Source of the DNA: Rathayibacter sp. VKM Ac-2760 | GTDB lineage: Bacteria; Actinomycetota; Actinomycetes; Actinomycetales; Microbacteriaceae | DNA: 64,000 bases | Direction of reading: 5' to 3' | NCBI RefSeq assembly: GCF_009834185.1 | Contig: NZ_CP047173.1 | Span: 2,604,001 to 2,668,000, forward strand | Shown: positions 24,841 to 33,218 of the stretch, in pieces | Position numbering within the stretch: position 1 is the first letter of the stretch | How the letters are laid out: each line of letters opens with the position of its first letter | Notes under the pieces: generated by a model | Told to the model about the DNA's origin: nothing | Databases searched by the model: none | What the model saw: the letters and a program-made list of their open reading frames with translations, nothing else | Position numbers and translations under genes: made by a program

Positions 24841-25641
24841 GGTCGCGGACCCCGGCACGTCGACGGCACCGCCGAAGCGGCGGGTGCGGCCCGCGTAGTG
24901 CTCGATCGCGCCCCAGAGGTCCTCGCGGGTGAAGTCGGGCCACAGCCGGTCGAGGAAGACCATCTCGGCGTAGGCGCTCTGCCAGAGCAGGAAGTTGCTG
25001 GTCCGCTGCTCGCCCGAGGAGCGCACGAAGAGGTCGACGTCCGGCATCTCGGGCTGGTAGAGCGCCTTGCCGATCGTCTTCTCGGTGATGCCGGACGGCT
25101 TCAGCCGGCCCGCCGCGACGTCGGCCGCGATCCGCTGCACAGCGTCCGCGATCTCGGTGCGGCCGCCGTAGTTGACGCACATGGTGAGGGTCAGGACGTC
25201 GTTGCCCGCGGTCAGCGTCTCGGCGTACTGCAGCTCGGTGATGACGGACGCCCACAGCTTCGGCTTCCGGCCGGCCCAGCGCACCCGCACGCCCCACTCG
25301 TTGAGTTGGTCGCGTCGGCGGTGCAGCACGTCGCGGTTGAAGCCCATCAGGAAGCGCACCTCGTCGGGCGAGCGCTTCCAGTTCTCGGTGGAGAAGGCGT
25401 AGACGCTGAGGTGCTTCACGCCGATCTGGATCGCCCCCGCGACCACGTCGAGCAGCGAGGCCTCGCCGCGCTTGTGCCCCTCCACCCGGGTCAGCCCGCG
25501 GGCGTTGGCCCAGCGGCCGTTCCCGTCCATCACGATCGCGACGTGCTCGGGGACCGCCTTCCGCGGCAGCTGCGGCGGGTGCACGCCCGTCCAGTCGAGG
25601 GGGCGGAACGGCTCGGCGTCCCGGTGGGTGAAGGGCTTCAT
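24838..25641 (-). CDS. uppS: Isoprenyl transferase (undecaprenyl diphosphate synthase family)
   Basis: 267 residues. A cis-prenyltransferase making the polyprenyl diphosphate used for cell-wall carriers. Motifs: HVAIVMDGNGRWANARGL with catalytic Asp39, GHKRG, LSVYAFSTENWKR, LTMCVNYGGRTEI, and DLFVRSSGEQRTSNFLLWQSAYAEMVF with the conserved R-x5-R-x-SNF region. The ATG overlaps the recO stop by 4 bases, so the two genes are coupled. The 3' end lies in a tandem repeat. Confidence 0.96.
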   Translation of the reverse strand: MKPFTHRDAEPFRPLDWTGVHPPQLPRKAVPEHVAIVMDGNGRWANARGLTRVEGHKRGEASLLDVVAGAIQIGVKHLSVYAFSTENWKRSPDEVRFLMGFNRDVLHRRRDQLNEWGVRVRWAGRKPKLWASVITELQYAETLTAGNDVLTLTMCVNYGGRTEIADAVQRIAADVAAGRLKPSGITEKTIGKALYQPEMPDVDLFVRSSGEQRTSNFLLWQSAYAEMVFLDRLWPDFTREDLWGAIEHYAGRTRRFGGAVDVPGSAT

Positions 25642-26360
25642 CGGGTGACGTGCTCCAGAGATCTCAGTCCGCGTTCGAGGTGCCATTGGGTGTACGCGGC
25701 CACCACGCCGCTCGCCCGCGAGCGGATCGACGGCTCGGTGGACTCGGCGTGCCCCCAGTCTCCCGTGAGCAGGGCGCCGAGGAGGACGACCACCTCCGGG
25801 GCGACCCGCGGGGCGCCGGGCGGGGTGCAGTCCTCGCAGACGACGCCGCCGAGCTGCACGACGACGGCGCCGTGCGGGCCGGGCGCGCCGCAGCGGGCGC
25901 AGTCCTCGAAGCTCGGCGCCCAGCCGGCGATCGACAGCGCGCGCAGCAGGTAGGAGTCGAGGGTCAGCACCGGCTCGTGCTCGTGCTTGGAGAGCGAGCG
26001 CAGGGCGCCGACGAGCAGGAGGTACTGCTGCAGCGAGGCGTCGGCGTCGGTGAGGCGGTCGGCCGTCTCGACCATCGCGCTCGCGGCGGTGTAGCTGTCG
26101 TAGTCGGCGGCGATGATCGCTCCGTACGCACCGAGCGACTCGGCCTGGGTGACGATGTCGAGGCTCCGGCCCTCGTAGAGCTGCAGATCGGCGACCATGA
26201 ACGGCTCGAGCCGCGAGCCGAACTTGGAGCCGGTCTTCCGCACGCCCTTCGCGACCGCGCGGATCTTGCCGTGGCTCCGCGAGAGCAGCGTCACGATGCG
26301 GTCGGCCTCGCCCAGCTTGTGGGTGCGCAGCACGACGGCCTCGTCACGATAGGTGGGCAT
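25638..26360 (-). CDS. recO: DNA repair protein RecO
   Basis: 240 residues. Works with RecR/RecF to load RecA on gapped DNA. The N-terminal OB-fold starts YRDEAVVLRTHKLGEADRIVTLLSRSHGKIRAVAKGVRKTGSKFG, the typical sequence. The C-terminal half has a CARC...CEDC zinc site. The start ATG at 26360 (MPTYRDEAVVLR) is unambiguous. It is divergent from the TRIC-like gene and coupled to uppS. Confidence 0.95.
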   Translation of the reverse strand: MPTYRDEAVVLRTHKLGEADRIVTLLSRSHGKIRAVAKGVRKTGSKFGSRLEPFMVADLQLYEGRSLDIVTQAESLGAYGAIIAADYDSYTAASAMVETADRLTDADASLQQYLLLVGALRSLSKHEHEPVLTLDSYLLRALSIAGWAPSFEDCARCGAPGPHGAVVVQLGGVVCEDCTPPGAPRVAPEVVVLLGALLTGDWGHAESTEPSIRSRASGVVAAYTQWHLERGLRSLEHVTR

Positions 26361-26438
26361 GGGAGTGATTATCCTCCCCACCCCTGACACCGGGCGGTGC
26401 CGCCGCACTCCCCCTCCGCGCCGTGGAACGATGACTGC

Positions 26439-27107
26439 GTGGCAGCCTCCCTCTTCGAGATCCCCGCCTGGGCCGACCTCCTCGCCATCGCCATCGGCTG
26501 CCTGCAGGGCGCGATGTTCGCGGGCGAGTTCCGCGACCGGCGGATCGACCTGCTGGGCGTGACGATCATCGGCACCGCCACCGGCCTGGGCGGCGGCGTG
26601 CTGCGCGACCTGCTGCTGCAGACTCCGCTCGTCGCGCTGCACACCAACGCCTACCTGGTGGTCGCGGTGACGGCGTCGCTGTTCGGGATGCTGCTGCAGC
26701 ACCTGCTGAACCGGGTCGACGGCACGATCACGGCGCTCGACGCGCTGACGATCGGCCTCTTCGGCGCGATCGGCACGACGAAGGCGCTCTCGCTCGGCGT
26801 GCCGGAGGTGCCCGCGGTCTTCGTCGGGACGGTCTCGGCGGTCGGCGGGTCGGTCATCCGCGACATCCTGCTCAACCGGCCGATCGCGCTGATGCACGTG
26901 GGCTCGCTCTACGCGATCGCGGCGACCGCGGGCACGGTGGTGCTCGTGGTGGCGCTGCGGTTCGGCATGGTGATCGACTACGCCGCACCGATCGCGGTCG
27001 CGGTGACCGCGGTGATCCGGCTGCTCGCGGTGCGCTACGGCTGGAGCCTGCCCGAGCAGCGCGCGCTGAGCCGGGTCCCGCGGCTCGGCTGGCGGAAGCG
27101 CGGCTGA
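26439..27107 (+). CDS. TRIC (UPF0126) family membrane protein
   Basis: 222 residues, about seven membrane helices. Prokaryotic trimeric intracellular cation channel family: two related halves with Gly-rich segments GTATGLGGGVLRDLLLQ and GTVSAVGGSVIRDILLNR, the glycine-zipper and conserved RD pair of the family. The GTG at 26439 gives VAASLFEIPAWADLLAIAIG. There is no ribosome site; a -10-like AACGAT ends six bases upstream, so a leaderless message is possible. The stop is inside a 15-bp triplicate repeat. Confidence 0.9.
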   Translation: MAASLFEIPAWADLLAIAIGCLQGAMFAGEFRDRRIDLLGVTIIGTATGLGGGVLRDLLLQTPLVALHTNAYLVVAVTASLFGMLLQHLLNRVDGTITALDALTIGLFGAIGTTKALSLGVPEVPAVFVGTVSAVGGSVIRDILLNRPIALMHVGSLYAIAATAGTVVLVVALRFGMVIDYAAPIAVAVTAVIRLLAVRYGWSLPEQRALSRVPRLGWRKRG

Positions 27108-27142
27108 CGGCGGCGCGGCTGACGGCGGCGCGGCTGACGGCG
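27098..27142 (+). repeat. Three 15-bp tandem copies at a stop codon
   Basis: GCGCGGCTGACGGCG occurs three times without mismatch. The first copy carries the TGA of the TRIC-like gene, so the other two lie just past it. Confidence 0.95.
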
Positions 27143-27197
27143 GGGATGCACGTCGGGACGGCTCGCGGAAGCCCGCGCCCGTGTCGGAGGTCCGACC

Positions 27198-27203
27198 TAG
27201 GGT
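27198..27203 (+). promoter_or_regulatory. -10 element TAGGGT, leaderless start of the flavoprotein gene
   Basis: TAGGGT ends six bases before the ATG at 27210, with GGCGGC between and no ribosome site. This is the same arrangement as at def and at the leu leader peptide. Confidence 0.5.
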
Positions 27204-27209
27204 GGCGGC

Positions 27210-28475
27210 ATGACCGCTGCGGGCACCACGACCGACCGACACGACGTGCTGATCATCGGCGGGGGGAACGCGGGGCTCTCGGTCGCCGGCCGACTGCGCC
27301 GCTACGGCGTGGACGACGTCGCGGTGATCGAGCCGCGCGAGACGCACCTGTATCAGCCGATGTTCTCCCACGTCGCGGGCGGCACCGCTCCTGCGTCGAA
27401 GGCGACCCGGCCGCAGGGCTCGGTGACGCCGAAGGGCGTGACCTGGATCCGGGACCGTGTCGAGGCGATCGATGCCGCCACGAAGTCGGTCACCCTCGCC
27501 TCCGGTCGGCGGGTCTCCTACGGCGACCTCGTCGTCTGCCCCGGCATCCAGAAGGACTGGGACGCGGTGCCCGGGCTGACGGAGGCGATGGCGTCGCCGG
27601 TCGGCGTCTCGAACTACGAGTTCGACTACGCGCGGAAGGCGTCGGCCGTGCTGCGCGACGTCCGCTCCGGCACGGTCGTGTTCACCCAGCCCAGCGGGCC
27701 CGCCACCTGCTCGGGTGCGGCGCAGAAGCCGATGTACCTGGCCTGCGACTACTGGCGCGAGATCGGCGTGCTCGCCGACATCCACGTCGTACTCGTCGTG
27801 CCGACGCCGACGATGTTCGGCATGCCGCTGATCGACGCGGAGCTCGAGCGCAAGGTGGCGGAGTACGGGATCGACGTGCACTACAGCCGCGAGCTGGTCG
27901 AGGTGGACGCCGAGAAGCGCACCGTCGTCATCGCCGGCGAGGACGGCCGGAACGCGCAGCTGGGTGTCGACCACGACGCCGGGCACGTCGGCACCGAGCA
28001 GCGGGAGTCGCTCTCCTACGACGTCCTGCACGCGGTCCCGCCGCAGTCCGCGCCGGACTGGCTCGCGGGCACCGGGCTCGTGGCGGAGGGGAGCACGGGC
28101 GGCTTCGTCGAGGTCGACCCGCTGACGCTGCGCCATCCCCGGCACCCCGAGGTCTGGGCGCTCGGCGACGCCGCCGCGACCACCAACTCGAAGTCCGGCG
28201 GAGCGCTGCGCCAGCAGACGAAGACCCTCGCGAAGAACCTGGTCGCGGCCCGCAAGGGGAAGCCGCTGCCGCAGGTCTACAACGGCTACTCGGTCTGCCC
28301 GTTCGTGGTCTCGCGCTCGACAGTCGTCTTCGCCGAGTTCGACGACCGCTACCGCCCGAAGCCCACCATCCCGTTCTGGAAGGGCCTCGCGAAGGAGCGA
28401 CGGCTGACGTTCGTCGCCGACCGCTACCTGCTCCCGTGGGTGTACTGGAACCTCATCCTGCAGGGCCGCGCCTGA
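27210..28475 (+). CDS. Sulfide:quinone oxidoreductase-like FAD/NAD(P)-dependent protein
   Basis: 421 residues. FAD-binding DVLIIGGGNAGLSVAGRLRR (GGGNAG 17-22), then ETHLYQPMFSHVAGG, the hallmark of type II SQR. Cys residues fit the redox-active pair: Cys167 in PATCSGAAQKPMYLACDYW and Cys363 in YNGYSVCPFVVSRS. The second FAD motif is EVWALGDAAATTNSKSGGALRQQTKTLAKN. The C-terminal LLPWVYWNLILQGRA could be the membrane-surface helix. It likely oxidises sulfide to polysulfide with electrons going to menaquinone; no persulfide dioxygenase or rhodanese gene adjoins it. Confidence 0.88.
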   Translation: MTAAGTTTDRHDVLIIGGGNAGLSVAGRLRRYGVDDVAVIEPRETHLYQPMFSHVAGGTAPASKATRPQGSVTPKGVTWIRDRVEAIDAATKSVTLASGRRVSYGDLVVCPGIQKDWDAVPGLTEAMASPVGVSNYEFDYARKASAVLRDVRSGTVVFTQPSGPATCSGAAQKPMYLACDYWREIGVLADIHVVLVVPTPTMFGMPLIDAELERKVAEYGIDVHYSRELVEVDAEKRTVVIAGEDGRNAQLGVDHDAGHVGTEQRESLSYDVLHAVPPQSAPDWLAGTGLVAEGSTGGFVEVDPLTLRHPRHPEVWALGDAAATTNSKSGGALRQQTKTLAKNLVAARKGKPLPQVYNGYSVCPFVVSRSTVVFAEFDDRYRPKPTIPFWKGLAKERRLTFVADRYLLPWVYWNLILQGRA

Positions 28476-28493
28476 CGGCACTGCGCCACGGCC

Positions 28494-28690
28494 CTACGAG
28501 CAGCCGTAGAACGCGGCGTTCTCCTGCTGGTCGAGCAGCCGCGGAACGCGGCGTCCTCCTGCTGGTCGAGCAGCCGCGGAACGCGGCGTCCTCCTGCTGG
28601 TCGAGTAGCCGCGGAACGCGGCGTATCGAGACCCACCGTCACATGAGCGTGGGTCTCGATACGCCCGCTGCGCGGGCTACTCGACCAACA
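28494..28690. repeat. Palindromic intergenic repeat with forward arm amplified in tandem
   Basis: The forward arm TGCTGGTCGAGCAGCCGCGG...GCGTCCTCC repeats with a 35-base period at 28525, 28560 and 28595, with a partial copy before them (28494-28524). The last copy is full length with ending GCGTATCGAGACCCA; after 14 bases comes the reverse arm TGGGTCTCGATACGCCCGCT...GGGCTACTCGACCAAC (28650-28690). It fills the junction between the convergent flavoprotein and leuA genes and ends eight bases from the leuA stop. Confidence 0.93.
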
Positions 28691-28698
28691 TGTACGGG

Positions 28699-30471
28699 TC
28701 AGGCCGAGGCCGTCGCCAGGACGCGGTCGGGCGCCTCCTCGCGGAGGGCGCGGTTGACGGCGGAGACGATCGCCTTGAGCGACGCGGTCGAGATGTCGGC
28801 GTCGACGCCCACGCCCCACAGGGTGCGGCCGTTCACCGAGCACTCGACGTAGGAGGCGGCCAGCGCGTCGCCACCGGCGCTGAGAGCGTGCTCGACGTAG
28901 TCGAAGACCCGGACCTCGACGCCGTGCTGCGCGAGCACGGCCTCGAAGGCGTTGATCGGGCCGTTGCCGGTCGCGCTGGCGGTGACCGTCTCGTCGCCGA
29001 CGCGCAGCACGGCGTCGAGCGCGATCGAGCCGCCCAGATCGCTCGAGGTGCTCGTCCGGGCCAGCTCGAAGCGGCCCCACTTGTCCTCGGCGCGGTGCGC
29101 GGGCGCGGGCAGGTACTCGTCCTGGAAGATCGACCAGATCTGCTCGCTGGTGACCTCGCCGCCCTCGGCGTCGGTCTTCGCCTGCACGACCGCGGAGAAC
29201 TCGATCTGCAGTCGACGCGGCAGGTCCAGGGCGTGGTCGGTCTTCAGCAGGTAGGCGACGCCGCCCTTGCCGGACTGCGAGTTGACGCGGATGACCGCCT
29301 CGTAGGAGCGGCCGAGGTCCTTCGGGTCCACCGGCAGGTACGGCACGGCCCAGGTCAGCTCGTCGCGGCTGACGCCGGTGCGCTCGGCCTCCGCCTCCAT
29401 CGCCTCGAAGCCCTTCTTGATCGCGTCCTGGTGCGAGCCGCTGAACGCGGTGAAGACCAGGTCGCCCGCCCACGGGCTGCGCTCGGGCACGGCCAGCTGG
29501 TTGCAGTACTCCGCGGTGCGCTTGATGCCGTCCATGTCGCTGAAGTCGATCTGCGGGTCGATCCCCTGGGTGAACAGGTTCACGCCCAGCGCGACCAGGT
29601 CGACGTTGCCGGTGCGCTCGCCGTTGCCGAAGAGGCAGCCCTCGATGCGGTCCGCGCCGGCCAGGTAGCCCAGCTCGGCGGCCGCGACCGCGGTGCCGCG
29701 GTCGTTGTGCGGGTGCAGCGACACGATGATGTTCTCGCGCTGGGCGAGGTTGCGGCACATCCACTCGATCGAGTCGGCGTAGACGTTGGGCGTGGCCATC
29801 TCGACCGTGGCGGGCAGGTTGAGGATGACCTTGCGCTCCGGGGTCGGCTCGAAGACCTCGACGACGCGGTCGCAGATCTCGCGGGCGAAGTCGAGCTCGG
29901 TTCCGGTGTAGCTCTCGGGCGAGTACTCGTAGTAGACGACCGTGCCGGGCACGGACGCCTCCATCTCGCGGCACTTGCGGGCGCCGGCGAGGGCGATGTC
30001 GATGATCCCCTGGCGGTCCTTGCGGAAGACGACCTCGCGCTGCAGCACGCTCGTGGAGTTGTAGAGGTGCACGATCGCCTGGCGGGCGCCGCGGATCGAC
30101 TCGTAGGTGCGCTCGATCAGGTGGTCGCGCGCCTGGGTCAGCACCTGGATGGTGACGTCCTCCGGGATCGCGTCCTCCTCGATGAGGCTGCGGACGAAGT
30201 CGAAGTCGGTCTGGCTCGCGCTCGGGAAGCCGACCTCGATCTCCTTGTAGCCCATCCGGACCAGGAGATCGAACATGATGCGCTTGCGCTCGGGGCTCAT
30301 CGGGTCGATCAGCGCCTGGTTGCCGTCGCGCAGATCGACGGCGCACCAGCGCGGCGCCGTGGTGATGCGCTTGGCCGGCCAGGTGCGGTCGGGCAGCTCG
30401 ACGACGATCTGCTCGTGGAACGGCTTGTACTTGCCGATCGGCAGCGACGACGGCTTCTGGGTGTTCTTCAT
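28699..30471 (-). CDS. leuA: 2-isopropylmalate synthase
   Basis: 590 residues, the long actinobacterial form. Catalyses the first committed step of leucine synthesis (acetyl-CoA plus 2-oxoisovalerate). Motifs: WCAVDLRDGNQALIDPM (metal-binding D, RDG), KEIEVGFPSASQTDFDFVR, SLHPHNDRGTAVAAAELG (HxH metal ligands) and GCLFGNGERTGNVDLVALG. The C-terminal LeuA dimer domain binds leucine for feedback inhibition (ALSAGGDALAASYVEC). The ATG has AGGAGAG upstream. A Leu-rich leader peptide 143 bases upstream indicates attenuation by leucine supply. Confidence 0.97.
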   Translation of the reverse strand: MKNTQKPSSLPIGKYKPFHEQIVVELPDRTWPAKRITTAPRWCAVDLRDGNQALIDPMSPERKRIMFDLLVRMGYKEIEVGFPSASQTDFDFVRSLIEEDAIPEDVTIQVLTQARDHLIERTYESIRGARQAIVHLYNSTSVLQREVVFRKDRQGIIDIALAGARKCREMEASVPGTVVYYEYSPESYTGTELDFAREICDRVVEVFEPTPERKVILNLPATVEMATPNVYADSIEWMCRNLAQRENIIVSLHPHNDRGTAVAAAELGYLAGADRIEGCLFGNGERTGNVDLVALGVNLFTQGIDPQIDFSDMDGIKRTAEYCNQLAVPERSPWAGDLVFTAFSGSHQDAIKKGFEAMEAEAERTGVSRDELTWAVPYLPVDPKDLGRSYEAVIRVNSQSGKGGVAYLLKTDHALDLPRRLQIEFSAVVQAKTDAEGGEVTSEQIWSIFQDEYLPAPAHRAEDKWGRFELARTSTSSDLGGSIALDAVLRVGDETVTASATGNGPINAFEAVLAQHGVEVRVFDYVEHALSAGGDALAASYVECSVNGRTLWGVGVDADISTASLKAIVSAVNRALREEAPDRVLATASA

Positions 30472-30486
30472 GAGGATGCTCTCCTG

Positions 30487-30613
30487 GCGCGGGAACGCGC
30501 CTGTCTCTCGTCTCGCGGGGATCCGGATGCGGATCGAACCACGCGGGTGGTCTGTGGTGACGAAGGGTCTGGTTCAGCCGACGACGGACTCCGCGACGAG
30601 GAAGGCCTGAGGA
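30487..30613 (-). promoter_or_regulatory. leuA leader RNA region with hairpins (candidate attenuator)
   Basis: Between the leader-peptide stop and the leuA ribosome site the RNA can form GATCCG-CATC-CGGATC (30520-30535) and GCGC-GTTCCC-GCGC (30487-30500), plus possible longer-range pairs. No T-run terminator is evident, so the mechanism may be translational or Rho-linked. The mechanism is inferred from the leader peptide, not shown by the hairpins. Confidence 0.5.
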
Positions 30614-30658
30614 TCAGATCTCGTCGCGGCGGCTAAGAAGGAGCAGACCGATGCGCAC
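30614..30658 (-). CDS. leuL: leuA leader peptide
   Basis: A 14-residue peptide MRIGLLLLSRRDEI read from GTG at 30658 to TGA, with four consecutive Leu codons (CTG CTC CTT CTT). It lies upstream of leuA on the same strand. A -10 box TACCGT ends six bases before the GTG, so it appears to be translated from a leaderless transcript. A run of Leu codons before a leucine biosynthesis gene is the classical sign of ribosome-mediated attenuation. The symbol is used by analogy with leader peptides of leu operons. Confidence 0.82.
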   Translation of the reverse strand: MRIGLLLLSRRDEI

Positions 30659-30664
30659 GCGACC

Positions 30665-30670
30665 ACGGTA
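30665..30670 (-). promoter_or_regulatory. -10 element TACCGT of the leuA transcript
   Basis: On the minus strand TACCGT-GGTCGC-GTG places the initiation base at or near the first base of the leader-peptide start codon. A poor -35 candidate TGCCGC lies 16 bases upstream. Confidence 0.6.
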
Positions 30671-30716
30671 GCACTGCCCCGGCCGCGCGGCATCCCCGGA
30701 CGCACGAGGGTGCGGC

Positions 30717-31385
30717 TCAGGCGACGAGTCCGTTCTCGTAGGCGTAGACGACCAGCTGGACCCGGTCGCGGAGCCCGAGCTTGCCGAGGGTGCGGCTGAT
30801 GTGCGTCTTCACGGTCGCCTCGCTGAGGAACTCCGCGCGCGCGATCTCGGTGTTGCTGAGGCCGCGCGCGGCGAGGTGGAAGATCTCGCGCTCGCGGTCG
30901 GTCAGCGTGCCGAACGCGGCCGGAGTCTCGCGGCCGCTCCCCGGTGCGCCGAAGTGCTCGAACAGCTCGCGGGTCGCCGAGGCGGCGACGACCGCGGTCC
31001 CGGCGTGCACGGTGCGCACCGAGGCGAGGAGGAAGCCCGGCTCGGTGTCCTTGAGCAGGAACCCGCTCGCCCCGGCGCGGATCGCGCGGGCGGCGGCCTC
31101 GTCCAGGTCGAAGGTGGTCAGCACCAGGATGCGCGGCGGCTCCACGCCCTTCTCCGCGGCATCGGCGAGGATGCGGCGCGTCGACTCGATCCCGTCGACG
31201 CCGGGCATCCGGATGTCCATCAGCACGACGTCGGGCGCCAGCTCGCCGACGAGGACGGCGCCCTCCGCGCCGTCGGACGCCTCGCCGACCACCTCGAGGT
31301 CCGGCTGGGAGCTCAGCAGCATGCGGATGCCGGCGCGGAACAGCGCCTGGTCGTCGACGAGGACGAGGCGGATGGTGTCGGTCAT
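30717..31385 (-). CDS. NarL/FixJ-family response regulator
   Basis: 222 residues. The receiver domain has acidic pair Asp11-Asp12, phosphoacceptor Asp57 in VVLMDIRMPGVDG, Thr in VLTTFDLDE and Lys in SGFLLKDTEP. A LuxR-type helix-turn-helix follows: FGTLTDREREIFHLAARGLSNTEIARAEFLSEATVKTHISRTLGKLGLRDRVQLVVYAYE. The ATG overlaps the stop of the kinase gene by 4 bases, making a two-component pair. Its targets are unknown. Confidence 0.95.
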   Translation of the reverse strand: MTDTIRLVLVDDQALFRAGIRMLLSSQPDLEVVGEASDGAEGAVLVGELAPDVVLMDIRMPGVDGIESTRRILADAAEKGVEPPRILVLTTFDLDEAAARAIRAGASGFLLKDTEPGFLLASVRTVHAGTAVVAASATRELFEHFGAPGSGRETPAAFGTLTDREREIFHLAARGLSNTEIARAEFLSEATVKTHISRTLGKLGLRDRVQLVVYAYENGLVA

Positions 31386-33124
31386 GCGGGGTGGCCTCCA
31401 GAGGCGACGGGCGGGGCGGGAGAGACGGAGGGGGCTGCGGCGGGCAGGCGCGCCTCGACCACGAAGTCGTCGCCCTCGGGGCCGGCGCGGAGCACCCCGC
31501 CGACGAGTGCGGCGCGCTCGCGCATGCCGACGAGGCCGTGGCCCTCCCCGGGCACGCGAGCGGCGGCCTCGGTGTCGGCGCAGCGCGCATTGCGGACGGT
31601 GAGGACGATCTCGCCGGACTCGCGGCGGAGCGCGACGTCGAGCGGCGAACCGGGCCGCCCGTGCCGGAGCGCGTTGGTCGTCGCCTCCTGGGCGATGCGG
31701 TAGAGGGCGAGGCCGATGCCGCGCGGCACGGTCTCGAGGTCGACCTCGAGCTCGGAGCGAAGCTGCGTCCCCGCTCCCGCGACGCTCTCGAGCAGCGCCG
31801 GCAGATCCCGCGCCTCGGGCTGCGGACCGTCGCTCTGGCTGTGCCGCAGCTGCGCGAGGAGGACGCGCACGTCGCCGAGTGCGTCGCGGGCGACGGAGGA
31901 GATGGTCAGCAGCGCGGCGTCGGTCTGCGCCGGGCTGGCCGCGCCGAGGTAGCGGGCGCCGTCCGCCTGCGCGATCACGACGGCGAGCGAGTGCGCGACG
32001 ACGTCGTGCATGTCGCGGGCGATGCGGTTGCGCTCCTCGACGGTGTCCAGCTCGCGCTGCGCCGCCGCGCGCTCGCGCTCGGCCTCGGCACGCAGGGTCT
32101 GCCCCTCGCGCGCCCGCCGCACGGAGCGGGAGAGCAGGCCGACCGTCCAGGAGAGACCGAGCGTCGCGAGGATCCCGCCGAACACCGCTCCCCCGGTGAG
32201 GATCGGCGAGACGGTGTTGTCGATCAGGCCGAAGACCACGAGCAGGTAGGCGACGGCGACGACGGCGCCGAGCACCGCGGAGACCGCTCCCGCGGCACGC
32301 ACCCGGCGCCGCTCGGACGCACCGGTGCCGAACAGCACCGCGAGGATCGCGAGGTCGGCCGGTCCCGGCGCCAGCTGCAGGCCCATCTGCAGGAGCGCAC
32401 CACCCCAGGCGATCGCCAGGGAGAGCGCCGGCGCCCGGCGGTGCAGGACCAGCGCCACCGCCAGCACTCCGCCGACGACCGGCTGGAGCGAGCCGTCGGG
32501 GGCGGCGAACGGAACGGTGGAGATCAGCAGCAGCAGGAGCGCCTGCCAGCCGGCCGCGCCGACGGCGAAGCCGTCCTGAGGGCCGGCGACCCGCACCAGG
32601 AGCGCGTCGATCCTGTCGTCCGGTCCGACCGGCCGGCGCAGTCCGGCGCGCCAGGCGAGGACCATCACGCCGGCGAGGAGGGCGGCGACGATCAGCGCCG
32701 TGACGGCGCGGAAGAGCAGGACCGCGTCGGCGCTCGCTCCCTCGGGCAGCAGCTGCTCGGTCCCGGTCAGCGCGGCGACCAGTCCGGCCACGCCCGCGAG
32801 CAGGAGGGCGCCGACCAGGGTCAGCGTCCGCGTCCAGGGCCCGAGTCGGCGCGCCGTGGACCAGAGGACGACGAGACCCACCACGACACCGTCGACAGGC
32901 ACTCCGAGCAGCGGGATCCCGCCGCCGGTGACGGCTCCGACGGCGACCAGCGACGGCGCGAGGGCCGGCAGGAACGCCGCGAGGGCCACGCCGAGCGCGA
33001 GGAGGAGGCCTCCGCTGAGGTGCTCCGGTGCGATCGGACCCGCGGCGCTCAGGCCGAGGTGGAGGACCGCGAGCAGCGCCCCCACGATCGGGAGCGTCGC
33101 CGGACGATCCAGGAGCGCACGCAT
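31382..33124 (-). CDS. Sensor histidine kinase (NarL-partner, HisKA_3 type)
   Basis: 580 residues. The N-terminal half (about 1-330) consists of ten or more hydrophobic helices with no large external domain, so it probably senses the membrane or an embedded ligand. A short coiled coil (AEAERERAAAQRELDTVEERNRIARDMHDVVAHSLAVVIAQADGARYL) contains the phosphoacceptor His in the HisKA_3 form. The ATPase domain has ALYRIAQEATTNALRHG (N box) and GEGHGLVGMRERAALVGG (G box). The start MRALLDRPATLPIVG at 33124. It is transcribed with its response regulator, inserted between era and leuA. Confidence 0.94.
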   Translation of the reverse strand: MRALLDRPATLPIVGALLAVLHLGLSAAGPIAPEHLSGGLLLALGVALAAFLPALAPSLVAVGAVTGGGIPLLGVPVDGVVVGLVVLWSTARRLGPWTRTLTLVGALLLAGVAGLVAALTGTEQLLPEGASADAVLLFRAVTALIVAALLAGVMVLAWRAGLRRPVGPDDRIDALLVRVAGPQDGFAVGAAGWQALLLLLISTVPFAAPDGSLQPVVGGVLAVALVLHRRAPALSLAIAWGGALLQMGLQLAPGPADLAILAVLFGTGASERRRVRAAGAVSAVLGAVVAVAYLLVVFGLIDNTVSPILTGGAVFGGILATLGLSWTVGLLSRSVRRAREGQTLRAEAERERAAAQRELDTVEERNRIARDMHDVVAHSLAVVIAQADGARYLGAASPAQTDAALLTISSVARDALGDVRVLLAQLRHSQSDGPQPEARDLPALLESVAGAGTQLRSELEVDLETVPRGIGLALYRIAQEATTNALRHGRPGSPLDVALRRESGEIVLTVRNARCADTEAAARVPGEGHGLVGMRERAALVGGVLRAGPEGDDFVVEARLPAAAPSVSPAPPVASGGHPA

Positions 33125-33218
33125 GAGCCCCACGCTACGCGGGGACCGCGACGTCGGCGTCGTCCCGGAGGGTGACGCTGATCCTCCCCCGGGCTCGGCG
33201 CCCCTGATCACGGCAGGC

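Noticed and set aside
27128..27142. Small RNA or operator in the triplicate GCGCGGCTGACGGCG
   Set aside because: The exact repeats begin in coding sequence and include the stop codon. Slippage explains them better than a binding-site array.
28494..28634. Regularly spaced repeats resembling a CRISPR array
   Set aside because: The 35-base period is a head-to-tail repeat with no unique spacers, no cas genes are nearby, and the unit is the arm of a dispersed intergenic palindrome.
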